In this document: piece after piece, positions 53,614-62,810 of the stretch
How the letters are laid out: every line of letters begins with the position of its first letter
Numbering within the stretch: position 1 is the first letter of the stretch
From: Tolypothrix sp. PCC 7910
Lineage (GTDB): Bacteria > Cyanobacteriota > Cyanobacteriia > Cyanobacteriales > Nostocaceae
NCBI RefSeq assembly: GCF_011769525.1
Contig: NZ_CP050440.1
Span: 2,047,501 to 2,111,500 of the forward strand
Length of the DNA stretch: 64,000 nt
Reading direction: 5' to 3'
Notes under the pieces: generated by a model
The model's input: only the letters and a program-made list of their open reading frames with translations
The model's database searches: none
Told to the model about the DNA's origin: nothing
Program-made: the position numbers and the translations under genes

Positions 53614-54540
53614 TCAACCAGGATAATTGACTAGAGGTGCTGATTCAGGTGCGACTGTAGCCCATCCGGTTTTGCCTGACTTACTGGTTGCTTGGGCATA
53701 CTCATAAGCTGCTTGATTATGTGCGGGAGTTGGTGTTTGGGTTGCAGCTTGGGCAAGCCATTGGTGGTAAGCTTCGGGAGATTCAACCACTACATTGGCG
53801 TGCATAGTGGCAAAGTATGTACCGCTATATTGAGAGTCGGTCAGTTGGTATTTGCCTGGACGAATGGGGGTGAACTCAAAGTCAATATTGTGGTTGGGAA
53901 TGATGTCTTGCTTCAGTCGAAATGCAGGGATATAGAAGCCATGTAGTACATCTTCAGATTTTAATACCAACCGGACACGGCGATCGCTTGGTAGATGTAG
54001 TTCGGTACTAGTAACATCTCTTTCGGGGTAATGAAATACCCAAGCCCATTGTTTGGCGATCACATCGATGTTTTCTGCTGGTTCAGCTAAAGCCGCAACT
54101 GGTTCATCTTTTGGTGCTGCATAAGCCGATTCCATTCCCATCGGATTATGCAGGTGTACTAATTCCATAGGGCCTTGAATGCCCATTTTTTCGTAAATTT
54201 GGTAGCTGTAAGCTGCAATCCAAAAGACTAGCAAAATAGGGATAGCTGTCCACACAACTTCTAGGGTGATATTTCCCTCAATTGCTGGGCCATCACTATA
54301 ATCGTTCTTGCCAGCACGATGGAAGAGAACAGAATACAACAAAACGCCAGTAACGCCTAGAAAGATAAACGCACCCAGGGTTACTAAAAAGCTAATCAGA
54401 TCATCAATGAGTAGAGATTCAGCCGCCGCCTGTGGAGGAAGCCAAGAATAGGACTGTTTACCTATCCAGAGACTCATAACAGTCACGGCGATCGCACTGA
54501 TTATCAGTGCCACAATATTAAAAATCTTCTGGATTGTCAT
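53614..54540 (-). CDS. ctaC: Oxidase subunit II lacking the CuA centre (ARTO-type)
   Basis: About 308 residues with an N-terminal membrane helix, two further helices (LISFLVTLGAFIFLGVTG and VVWTAIPILLVFWIAAYS) and a periplasmic cupredoxin domain (WAWVFHYPERDV, DVLHGFYIPAFRLKQDIIPN). At the place of the CuA loop (CxExCGxxH) it reads DSQYSGTYFATMHANV with no cysteines, so no dinuclear copper can form. That is the hallmark of the cyanobacterial alternative respiratory terminal oxidase. The start is put at 54540; an ATG nine codons earlier (54567) would add MPNDQLPLT, which is translated CCAATGACC-type repeat. Confidence 0.92.
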   Translation of the reverse strand: MTIQKIFNIVALIISAIAVTVMSLWIGKQSYSWLPPQAAAESLLIDDLISFLVTLGAFIFLGVTGVLLYSVLFHRAGKNDYSDGPAIEGNITLEVVWTAIPILLVFWIAAYSYQIYEKMGIQGPMELVHLHNPMGMESAYAAPKDEPVAALAEPAENIDVIAKQWAWVFHYPERDVTSTELHLPSDRRVRLVLKSEDVLHGFYIPAFRLKQDIIPNHNIDFEFTPIRPGKYQLTDSQYSGTYFATMHANVVVESPEAYHQWLAQAATQTPTPAHNQAAYEYAQATSKSGKTGWATVAPESAPLVNYPG

Positions 54541-54636
54541 AGTCAGTGGTAATTGGTCATTGGGCATGGGGGATTGGTATCAGTCATGAGTCATTGCACA
54601 AATGACAAGGGACAAATGACAAATGACTAATACTGA

Positions 54637-55242
54637 TTAATTGAACATAGTGTTGAGGTCTTTGCCCAATCGCAGCAAACTATCTGCGGTGTTATGGACA
54701 CCAAATTCAGCAGCTAATTGTGCGCCTAAAGTACCGTGGAGGTACATGATAAACATGACTGTCACACCTGCAATTAGGTAGCGCCATTGCACTTGTTTTT
54801 CTTCATCGCGGCGAGTAACAAAGCGCTGATATCCTCTCCAGACAGTCATGCCGATGATGATGGTTAATAACAGTACTCCACCAACACCATGCCAAATCAT
54901 TGTATCCATTGCTTGGAATCCCCAAGCACTTTTGATATCGGCTGGTGGTTGTGCCAACAGCATCTCATAAAAGCCAGCGGCAACTGTAAAACAGGTAATT
55001 ACTGAAGAACCTACCATGTTGTACCAGCCAACATCAAATAAGTTCTCACGTTCTACAGAAATTGCGAAAAATTTGAACACCCATTTTTGGAAGGGGAACA
55101 ACGCCCCAACAATATCAAAGGTAATGCCAATGATGAATAGTCCTAGGGTGAGATGGACTAAGTTAGGGTGAAGAGGAATGCTGTAAGGTAAGCCGTTTGG
55201 GCCTAGCTGGTCGCTTAATTGGTTAATTAGTTCTGTGTTCAT
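54637..55242 (-). CDS. DUF2231 membrane protein (second of pair)
   Basis: A 201-residue protein with four membrane helices. The DUF2231 pattern is clear: IPLHPNLVHLTLGLFIIGI, a YNMVGSSVITCFTVAAGFYE stretch, MIWHGVGGVLLLTI, and a last helix YLIAGVTVMFIMYLHGTLGA. Conserved histidines could bind haem, which would fit a role in electron transfer or oxidase assembly. The ATG overlaps the stop of the preceding gene (ATGA). It lies 97 bp upstream of ctaC. Confidence 0.85.
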   Translation of the reverse strand: MNTELINQLSDQLGPNGLPYSIPLHPNLVHLTLGLFIIGITFDIVGALFPFQKWVFKFFAISVERENLFDVGWYNMVGSSVITCFTVAAGFYEMLLAQPPADIKSAWGFQAMDTMIWHGVGGVLLLTIIIGMTVWRGYQRFVTRRDEEKQVQWRYLIAGVTVMFIMYLHGTLGAQLAAEFGVHNTADSLLRLGKDLNTMFN

Positions 55243-55739
55243 GGCAAGATACCATCCTTGAGTGCTTCAACAACTGGTACTGTGTGCAATCCATATACCC
55301 AAACCAGTTCATCACCTAGGTATACTTGCAAGCCAACTATTGCTGTCAAAATTAGCCCGGCTCCCAGATAATAAAAAGTAATTCTCTGGGGGTCACGGGC
55401 ACGAATTACATAACGCCAAGCTGTAATTGCTGCAATAATTCCTGATAGTGACCAGCCAATGAGTGTATGTACATTCAACACAGATCTAGCTACTTCGTAA
55501 GGTTTTGCTAAACCTGCTTCAAATTGACCAAAAATGATAGCGACAAAGATGGAAATTGTTGCAATGAGCATATTCCACCAGCTTACCTCAAATAGCCGAA
55601 AGTTGCGGGTAAAATAGCCAATTACATCACAACAAAAGGCAAACAACACCATTGCAATTACGAAGTGAACAACAATGGGATGAATTGTATCTGGATAGGG
55701 TAGATTGTGGTCGTTCAAATTTGTGAGATAATCAAACAC
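55239..55739 (-). CDS. DUF2231 membrane protein (first of pair)
   Basis: A 166-residue paralogue of the next gene: TIHPIVVHFVIAMVLFAFCC, WWNMLIATISIFVAIIFGQF, LNVHTLIGWSLSGIIAAITA. Four helices. Translation starts with GTG at 55739; AGGAG eight bases upstream supports it. It opens the oxidase operon. Similar pairs precede the heterocyst ARTO (cox3-type) operon in other Nostocales, which supports the ARTO assignment; that comparison is from memory. Confidence 0.85.
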   Translation of the reverse strand: MFDYLTNLNDHNLPYPDTIHPIVVHFVIAMVLFAFCCDVIGYFTRNFRLFEVSWWNMLIATISIFVAIIFGQFEAGLAKPYEVARSVLNVHTLIGWSLSGIIAAITAWRYVIRARDPQRITFYYLGAGLILTAIVGLQVYLGDELVWVYGLHTVPVVEALKDGILP

Positions 55740-57333
55740 GGTATTCTCCTAGGCATATCGGCTTTACCTCAAACAAACTTCTTTAATTGACACCCAAGAA
55801 ATTTCACCAAACATTATCTACCCATTACCGGAATATAGAATTACATATAACTGGGGCGATATCCGGTTGTTTAAATATCAAGGTTGTGGTAGACAATTTA
55901 AGCGATTTGGGTGCAATTACAAGTTCAGAAGTTTAGTTTTTACTCATTGATTCATCATGGCATCTTGAGATAACGGCTCTTAATGGTTTACAAAAAAATT
56001 GCCGTTTGCTCTTTGCTTTCTTAAACCTATCTTTTAGCTTAAGGATTTTTTTAGTAGTTGTCAAAAGAGTCAAAATAAAAAAGTTCGGAGTAGTTTTTTT
56101 AGCAAAAAAGTGTTTTTTGAAAGGTAACTAATTTAGCAGCTTAAAAAAACGTAAATGTAACAAACATCTTTTTGGTTATTTAGCTGACAATTTCCTAATA
56201 TTAATTTGTGATTTTAACTACTAACTATTATTTATTCAGTTATTTATTTAAATTAATTCGCTGCAGTTAATAAAAAATATATGCTCAATATCACTATAGT
56301 AAAATCTATCGAATTACTGATTCTTTTGGTGTGAATGCCGTAAATATAAGACTGAGCCAAAAATTCTGCTAATTTTTTCAGCAATCTGTAGAGGCATAAT
56401 ATATCCTGCAATAGGATTATTTAGCAATAAATCCTGAAAATAAGGAGTGATACAAAAGTGCGATCGCACCTGATGCGACAATGGTATAGCAATACTATTT
56501 CAGTTGTGAAAAATATTGGTTTTGGTTGTTGACTGTTGACTGCCAAAGGTTAACAGTCAACAGTCCCCACGAGTAATTATGCAATTTAGATGTGCGTTAG
56601 CTTAGTAATATGCTGAGAGTTATTAAGCTAGCTGCGTTACGCTTACACTTACCCTGCAAGGAATTAAGAAAATATTCACCCATACACTCCGGTTTGAAAA
56701 GAGCGATCGCTTTTCCTAAAGGTTGATTATTTTGAGCAACGAAAATTCAGCCAACCAGACTACAGCAATGCGATTGGGCAAAGTTTACGACTAATGTGAA
56801 TTGAAAGGATAAATTTTACACTAAAAAGTCAAAAAAACTAATTTATCTCTAAGTAACAAATAATTTCTCTGCTACGTATAAAAATACTCACCACAATATT
56901 GAGCGATTATTTTACAATCTGTAATATTTTGCTAATTACCTTAAAAATAAACAATTTCAGCAATTGCAGCCTAGGTAAAAACGCAATTTTTACTTTACAA
57001 AACTCAACAATTGTGGAGTTAATTACTAATTACGAATTATGTTGAAATTGATCCCCCTTTATTTTTAATTCAATATCCAATGGCTGGAATTCACATAGAT
57101 ATCAATACCACAAGAGATAGCATTTTAAACACAGAATTTGGTTAACGGATAATGGTGAACAGTTAAGGTATCTAAGCTTTTTCTTATCCATTACCCATTC
57201 CCCATTACCCCTTATCCCCAGAGGGGGCCCGAATTCTCCAAAACCGCGAGTCCCCAGACATCGCCCCATTATTTGATTTTTATCTCCCATAGGGGATTAA
57301 ACCACACTAAAATTATTTGCATACCAAGCAGCG
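55740..57333. other. 1.6-kb gap between the oxidase operon and cas6
   Basis: AT-rich DNA holding the divergent promoters of the oxidase operon and cas6. A dispersed repeat lies at 56485-56567. Several short runs of CCCCATTACCCC-type text occur at 57190-57225. HIP1-type sites at 56459 and 56703. No CRISPR-like regularly spaced repeats were seen and no reading frame is credible. Confidence 0.5.
56485..56567. repeat. Dispersed repeat, second copy
   Basis: Matches 30966-31040: TATAGCAATACTATTTCAGT, GTGAAAAATATTGG and the GACTGTTGACTG / CAGTCAACAGTC inverted tail. The tail can form a hairpin. Confidence 0.7.
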
Positions 57334-58476
57334 ATGGCAAGAGCAGCAATATCTACCACTCGCAAAGCCAAGTCTAAACCTGTGTCTACGTCCTCTCTTC
57401 CTAGGTGGGCTGATGATACAGAATTGTTAGGATTGGTGTTTGACCTTGAGGCTATTAGTTCTACTTCTCTATATTCGCAGTACACAATTGGGCTTCATGC
57501 TTGGTTTCTTGACCAAGTACGACAATTCAATCCAGAACTTTCGGCTTATCTCCATGATGGCGAATCGGAAAAGCCTTTCAATATATCGGCGCTGGAAGGT
57601 CAACTTGTTCCTACTGGTAGACAACTGCAACTAGAAGCAAAGCAGATTTACCATTGGCACGTTAATGCCCTATCTCCCAGAGTGGCGCAATTTCTGCGTG
57701 AATGGTTAACCCAACTGCCACAAACATTAGCTTTAAGAGATGCACCCTTGCAAATCAAACAGGTGAGTATTGCTCATCCACCCACAACCTACGCACAATT
57801 GTTGCAGTCATCTGTTGAGAAACAAACTAACGTCAGTCTCAGCTTTGTTTCACCTACTAGCTTTCGCCGCAAAGGTCATCATTTCCCCCTTCCTGTGCCT
57901 GTAAATCTCTTCCACAGCTATTTACGACGTTGGAATGACTTTTCAGGGATTCCCATAGAAACAGAAGCTTTCCTCGATTGGATAGACGAAGGGGTGATTA
58001 TCCACCAGCATCGCTTGGAATCAGTAAAAGTTGCGGCTGGTAAACGCGGTTCTGTGACTGGCTTCACAGGGGCTATTTCCTGCGGGTTGAGTAAAGCTGC
58101 TTTAGCTAATACAGAATTTACCCGCTTATTTTATGCCTTAGTCCGACTTGCACCTTACTGCGGTACAGGACACAAAACAACTTTTGGACTTGGGCAAACG
58201 CGCTTAGATTGGTTGGAACCGGAACCAGCTACACCTACGCAGTTATTTACAAATCTTTTGGGGGAAAGGATTACAGAATTGACAGAATTATTCACCGCCC
58301 AAAGGAAACGCACAGGAGGCGATCGCACTGATAAAATTGCTGCAACCTGGGCCACAATTTTGGCACGGCGAGAAATGGGAGAATCTTTGCAAGTGATAGC
58401 CGAAGATTTAGAGATGCCCTATACTACCGTGAAAACTTACGTCAAGTTGGCGCGGAGAGCGTTAAAGCAGGAGTAG
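57334..58476 (+). CDS. cas6: Cas6-type CRISPR RNA endoribonuclease with C-terminal helix-turn-helix
   Basis: A 380-residue RAMP-type protein. The N-terminal ferredoxin-like half has the conserved His45 in TIGLHAWFLDQV, a candidate catalytic residue. The second half carries TGFTGAISCGLS and the glycine-rich loop GTGHKTTFGLGQTRL (277-291) typical of Cas6. After a proline linker, residues about 320-380 form an extra domain ending in a sigma-region-4-like helix-turn-helix (ESLQVIAEDLEMPYTTVKTY). No other cas gene and no CRISPR array lies in this window, so either it serves a distant array or it has another RNA or DNA role. Start ATG 57334 has a poor ribosome site. Confidence 0.85.
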   Translation: MARAAISTTRKAKSKPVSTSSLPRWADDTELLGLVFDLEAISSTSLYSQYTIGLHAWFLDQVRQFNPELSAYLHDGESEKPFNISALEGQLVPTGRQLQLEAKQIYHWHVNALSPRVAQFLREWLTQLPQTLALRDAPLQIKQVSIAHPPTTYAQLLQSSVEKQTNVSLSFVSPTSFRRKGHHFPLPVPVNLFHSYLRRWNDFSGIPIETEAFLDWIDEGVIIHQHRLESVKVAAGKRGSVTGFTGAISCGLSKAALANTEFTRLFYALVRLAPYCGTGHKTTFGLGQTRLDWLEPEPATPTQLFTNLLGERITELTELFTAQRKRTGGDRTDKIAATWATILARREMGESLQVIAEDLEMPYTTVKTYVKLARRALKQE

Positions 58477-58731
58477 GGATTGGGGATTGGGGACTAGGGA
58501 CTGGGGACTAGGGGATGAGGTGGGATAGGCTTTGGTGATACATTATAAAGAAAAATATATAAGTATAAATACAATATAAGATGTATATTTTATGTCAGTT
58601 TGAGTTGCAAAACTTTAAGATTCAAAAAGCAAATATTGGCTAAAAGTCTACAATCTAGATGGTAGCTTCCTTAAAAGATATGTGTAACACTAAGGAGCTA
58701 CTTCAAGCTAATTTTAAACGGAGGTCAGGCA

Positions 58732-60099
58732 ATGGCTATCGCCACCATTAATCCTGCCACTGGGGAGACACTCAAGGCCTTTGAGGCGCTGAATGATACG
58801 GAAATTGCTGCAAAGCTAGATTTAGCAGGTCAGGCTTTTGAGCATTACCGCAAAACTAGTTTTAGAGAGCGATCGCAATGGCTGATCAAAGCTGCTGAGA
58901 TTTTAGAACAAGAGAAGGCAGAATTTGGCAAGTTAATGACCCTGGAAATGGGTAAGCCTTTAAAAGCTGCGATCTCAGAAACAGAAAAATGTGCGGCTGT
59001 CTGTCGCTACTATGCAGAAAATGCGGCTGATTTCTTGGCTGATGTTTCTGTAAAAACCGATGCCAGTCATAGTTTTGTGCGTTACCAGCCATTAGGTGTA
59101 ATTCTCGCCGTGATGCCGTGGAATTTCCCTTTCTGGCAAGTATTTCGCTTTGCTGCGCCAGCACTCATGGCGGGAAATGTTGGTTTACTTAAACACGCCT
59201 CTAATGTACCGCAATGCGCCTTGGCAATTGAAGATATTATTCGCCGCGCTGGGTTTCCTGAAGGTGCTTTTCAAACATTATTAATCGGTGCAGCCAAAGT
59301 AGCCGATTTGATGGCTGATGATCGCGTCAAAGCTGCTACTTTAACCGGAAGCGAACCTGCTGGTGCATCCTTAGCAGCTGCGGCGGGCAAACAAATTAAA
59401 AAAACAGTCCTAGAATTGGGTGGAAGCGATCCATTCATCGTGTTAGAGAGTGCTGATATAGAGACAGCAGTTGTCACAGCTACTACAGCACGAATGTTAA
59501 ATAGCGGGCAATCATGTATAGCAGCGAAACGTTTCATTGTAGCAGAAGCGATCGCTGATAAATTTGAAAAACTGTTGTTAGATAAATTTCTGGCTTTAAA
59601 AGTTGGCGATCCCATGCAACTAGACACCGACTTAGGCCCATTGGCAACTCCTGATATTCTCGAGGAATTAGACCAACAAGTACAAGTTGCTGTTAAAAGT
59701 GGCGGTAAAGTCCTCACAGGCGGACAACTTTTAGCTGATCGCCCTGGTAACTTTTATCCGCCAACCATCATCACAGATATTCCCCAAGATAGTGCGATCG
59801 CCCAAGAAGAATTTTTTGGGCCAGTAGCCTTATTATTCCGTGTTCCCGATATTGACGCAGCCATTAAACTTGCGAACGACACACCCTTTGGCTTGGGTGC
59901 AAGTGCTTGGACAACCAACGACCAAGAACGCGATCGCTTAGTTACAGAAATTGACGCTGGCGCAGTATTTATTAACGGAATGGTGAAATCCGACCCCCGC
60001 TTACCTTTCGGCGGTATCAAACGTTCTGGATATGGCAGAGAATTGAGCATTCAGGGAATACATGAGTTTGTCAATGTTAAAACTGTGTGGGTTAAATAA
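58732..60099 (+). CDS. gabD: Succinate-semialdehyde dehydrogenase
   Basis: Oxidises succinic semialdehyde to succinate with NAD(P)+. The 455 residues show the aldehyde dehydrogenase fold: MPWNFPFWQVFRF, the general base Glu228 in VLELGGSDPF and catalytic Cys262 in LNSGQSCIAAKRF, ending with NGMVKSDPRLPFGGIKRSGY. GGAGG precedes the ATG at 58732. It lies just upstream of a 2-oxoglutarate decarboxylase gene. Together they form the cyanobacterial bypass that closes the TCA cycle between 2-oxoglutarate and succinate, as described for Synechococcus PCC 7002. Confidence 0.94.
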   Translation: MAIATINPATGETLKAFEALNDTEIAAKLDLAGQAFEHYRKTSFRERSQWLIKAAEILEQEKAEFGKLMTLEMGKPLKAAISETEKCAAVCRYYAENAADFLADVSVKTDASHSFVRYQPLGVILAVMPWNFPFWQVFRFAAPALMAGNVGLLKHASNVPQCALAIEDIIRRAGFPEGAFQTLLIGAAKVADLMADDRVKAATLTGSEPAGASLAAAAGKQIKKTVLELGGSDPFIVLESADIETAVVTATTARMLNSGQSCIAAKRFIVAEAIADKFEKLLLDKFLALKVGDPMQLDTDLGPLATPDILEELDQQVQVAVKSGGKVLTGGQLLADRPGNFYPPTIITDIPQDSAIAQEEFFGPVALLFRVPDIDAAIKLANDTPFGLGASAWTTNDQERDRLVTEIDAGAVFINGMVKSDPRLPFGGIKRSGYGRELSIQGIHEFVNVKTVWVK

Positions 60100-60310
60100 G
60101 AGTCAACGGTCAACGGTCAAGGGTCAAAGGTAAAAGGTTAAGGATCAAGGTTTGTAGAGACGCGATTAATCGCGTCTTTAGTCTAGGCTCAAGGGTTACA
60201 AATTATTTCCCCTTCCCCTTTCCCCCTTCCCCATTACCCCTAATCCCCACTCCCTGCGGTCGTGGGGGCCCCGAGTTCCCCAGTCCCCAATCCCTAATGA
60301 GGAAACAAAT
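60100..60310. repeat. Intergenic repeats between the TCA-bypass genes
   Basis: 211 bp made mostly of repeats: GTCAACGGTCAACGGTCAAG phrases, the 20-bp palindrome AGACGCGATTAATCGCGTCT (60158-60177) and CCCCTTCCCC-type runs. No promoter was identified; the two genes may or may not share a transcript. Confidence 0.65.
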
Positions 60311-61954
60311 ATGAATACAGCAGAGTTATTAGTAAAGTGTTTAGAAAATGAAGGTGTAGAATATCTTTTTGGACTTCCTGGTGAAGAAAACCTCCATGTT
60401 TTAGAGGCGTTAAAAACATCTTCTATTAAATTTATTACTACCCGTCACGAACAGGGTGCAGCATTCATGGCGGATGTCTATGGACGCTTGACGGGTAAAG
60501 CTGGGGTTTGTCTTTCTACCCTTGGCCCTGGGGCGACAAATTTAATGACAGGGGTAGCTGATGCTAACCTTGATGGTGCGCCATTAGTAGCAATTACTGG
60601 GCAAGTGGGAACAGATAGAATGCATATCGAATCCCATCAATATTTAGATTTGGTGGCAATGTTTGCGCCAGTTACTAAGTGGAATAAGCAAATTGTTCGC
60701 CCTAGTATTACACCCGAAGTTGTGCGGAAAGCCTTTAAGCGATCACAATCGGAAAAACCAGGCGCAGTACATATTGATTTACCAGAAAATATTGCTGCTA
60801 TGCCTGTAGAAGGCAAACCTCTGCGTAAAGATAAAATTGAAAAAACCTATGCATCTTTTGCTAGTATTCGCGCCGCTGCTGCGGCAATTTCCCAAGCAGT
60901 AAACCCATTAATATTAGTAGGTAATGGAGCAATTCGCGCCCAAGCGAGTGATGCAGTCACCCAATTTGCTACCCAACTAAATATTCCCGTTGCTAATACT
61001 TTTATGGGTAAAGGCGTGATTCCTTATACTCATAACTTAGCCTTGTGGTCAGTGGGATTACAGCAACGTGACTTTATTACCTGCGGCTTTGATAACACCG
61101 ATTTAGTAATTGCTATTGGCTACGATTTAATCGAATTTTCACCAAAAAAATGGAATCCCGACGGACAAATTCCTGTTATTCATATTGCCCTCAGTTCCGC
61201 AGAAATTGATAGCAGTTATATTCCCCAGGCAGAAGTAATTGGTGATATTTCTGATTCTCTGGTTGAAATTTTAAAGTTAGCCGATAGACAAAATAAACCC
61301 AATCCTTACGCTATCAGCTTAAAACCAAATATTCGTGCCGACTACGAAGAACACGCCCATGATGATGGCTTTCCTATCAAACCGCAAAAATTAATTTATG
61401 ACTTGCGGCAAGTGATGGGCCCTGATGATATTGTCATCTCGGATGTTGGGGCACATAAAATGTGGATTGCCCGCCATTATCATTGTCATAGCCCCAATAC
61501 TTGCATTATTTCCAACGGCTTTGCAGCAATGGGAATTGCCATACCCGGTGCTTTAGCAGCAAAACTCGTTCATCCCAACCGCAAAGTAGTGGCTGCAACT
61601 GGCGATGGTGGCTTTATGATGAATTGCCAGGAATTAGAAACAGCCTTGCGCGTCGGTACTCCCTTCGTCACCTTAATATTTAATGATGGTGGCTATGGGT
61701 TAATTGAGTGGAAGCAAGAAAATCATTTTGGCCCAGGACAATCAGCTTTTATCCGCTTTGGTAATCCTGATTTTGTCAAATTAGCCGAAAGCATGGGTCT
61801 AAAAGGTTACAGAGTTGAAGCTGCTACAGATTTAATTCCTGTCCTCAAAGAAGCTTTAGCCCAAGATGTACCCGCAGTTATCGATTGTCCTGTAGACTAT
61901 CGTGAAAATCGCCGCTTCACCCAAAAAGCCGGCGAGTTAAGCTGCAAGTTGTAG
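60311..61954 (+). CDS. 2-Oxoglutarate decarboxylase (thiamine-diphosphate, acetolactate-synthase-like)
   Basis: ThDP enzyme that decarboxylates 2-oxoglutarate to succinic semialdehyde. The 547-residue protein has the catalytic Glu47 (TTRHEQGAAFMADV), the PYR-domain run LSTLGPGATNLMTGVADAN, a middle domain (NPLILVGNGAIRA) and the ThDP motif VAATGDGGFMMN with FNDGGYG. It is easily mistaken for an acetolactate synthase large subunit. Placement directly after succinate-semialdehyde dehydrogenase on the same strand and the characteristic C-terminus (VDYRENRRFTQKAGEL) argue for the bypass enzyme. ATG 60311 follows AATGAGGAAACAAAT. Confidence 0.88.
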   Translation: MNTAELLVKCLENEGVEYLFGLPGEENLHVLEALKTSSIKFITTRHEQGAAFMADVYGRLTGKAGVCLSTLGPGATNLMTGVADANLDGAPLVAITGQVGTDRMHIESHQYLDLVAMFAPVTKWNKQIVRPSITPEVVRKAFKRSQSEKPGAVHIDLPENIAAMPVEGKPLRKDKIEKTYASFASIRAAAAAISQAVNPLILVGNGAIRAQASDAVTQFATQLNIPVANTFMGKGVIPYTHNLALWSVGLQQRDFITCGFDNTDLVIAIGYDLIEFSPKKWNPDGQIPVIHIALSSAEIDSSYIPQAEVIGDISDSLVEILKLADRQNKPNPYAISLKPNIRADYEEHAHDDGFPIKPQKLIYDLRQVMGPDDIVISDVGAHKMWIARHYHCHSPNTCIISNGFAAMGIAIPGALAAKLVHPNRKVVAATGDGGFMMNCQELETALRVGTPFVTLIFNDGGYGLIEWKQENHFGPGQSAFIRFGNPDFVKLAESMGLKGYRVEAATDLIPVLKEALAQDVPAVIDCPVDYRENRRFTQKAGELSCKL

Positions 61955-62482
61955 TCAGCTGGTGCATATCTAAATTGCACATTTTCTTGTTTGGATAGTT
62001 TCAATCTAGTAGGGTGCGTTAAGGCTTCGGCCTAACGCGCCACCAACAATTATCAAAGTAATAAACATTAGGGTAGACACTAGTTATCATCAGAGTTGAA
62101 ACAAAAAATCTTGTAGTCCCACCCTAAACATTTTCCAGACTATTACTCATAAATCAATACGCTTGGGTTAAGCTCATTAGCGATTGATTTATCACTTATT
62201 AAAAAAGCCAGCAGACTTGGGAGATTCTCCACCAAACCCCCGATTGGGTGACGGTTGCGTCCCCCAAACCCCCTCCAAAATTATTCTTCTGTTTTTTTGT
62301 TGAGTAACTAGTTTTTTGGTTTTTTTATCAATTAATTTTCTTAACTGAACTGTATTTACTCATAAATAAAGTAGCATCCAAACTTATACTAATTGGAAAA
62401 AATAATGTGACAGATTGTAGGGGCAAGGCATTGCCTTGCCCTCTAAAATATTGATGTGTTGCAAACATTATTTGAATTGGTA
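61955..62482. repeat. Intergenic region with several dispersed hairpins
   Basis: Contains GCGTTAAGGC-TTCG-GCCTAACGC (62016-62038; UUCG loop, could terminate the previous gene), a CCCCCAAACCCCC stretch near 62236-62276, the hairpin GGGCAAGGC-ATT-GCCTTGCCC (62421-62441) and the repeat GTTGCAAACATTATTTGAAT at 62458-62477, also present at 50110-50129. No gene. Confidence 0.65.
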
Positions 62483-62680
62483 TTAGGACTGAGATTCTAA
62501 TACTCGTGCAGCCTCATCTAGCCGATCATTATCTTCTCCTAGCTGTTCACAAGCACCTATACTCACCCAGCTGCTTGAACCATCTTGCCAGTGTTCTTTT
62601 TTCCAAATGGGTGTAGGGTTGCGTGCTTCATGCAGAATGAGATTTTGTTCACTAGACTGATTCTCAGGCACTCTCTCCAT
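62483..62680 (-). CDS. Hypothetical small protein
   Basis: About 65 residues from the ATG at 62680 (a TTG at 62716 could lengthen it to 77). Not recognised. The sequence has NPTPIWKKEHWQDGSSSW and a charged tail (EDNDRLDEAARVLES). Its stop codon falls in a dispersed repeat. A real small gene is possible, but a chance frame cannot be excluded. Confidence 0.35.
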   Translation of the reverse strand: MERVPENQSSEQNLILHEARNPTPIWKKEHWQDGSSSWVSIGACEQLGEDNDRLDEAARVLESQS

Positions 62681-62810
62681 TTTTTGACTGGCGACAATGT
62701 TATTTCTACGTTTCAAAAATTAAAAACCCGTTAGTAGCTAAGTCTAAGAAATATTTTAAGTTACTAGCGAGGTTTCACATTCTTTAGTCAGGCAGATTTT
62801 GAATTACTAA

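Noticed and set aside
55740-60310. CRISPR array near the Cas6 gene
   Set aside because: No regularly spaced 25-40-bp repeats with unique spacers were found on either side; the repeats present are palindromes, heptamers and poly-C runs.
60311-61954. Acetolactate synthase large subunit (ilvB)
   Set aside because: The sequence is similar, but the adjacent succinate-semialdehyde dehydrogenase and the C-terminal sequence favour 2-oxoglutarate decarboxylase.
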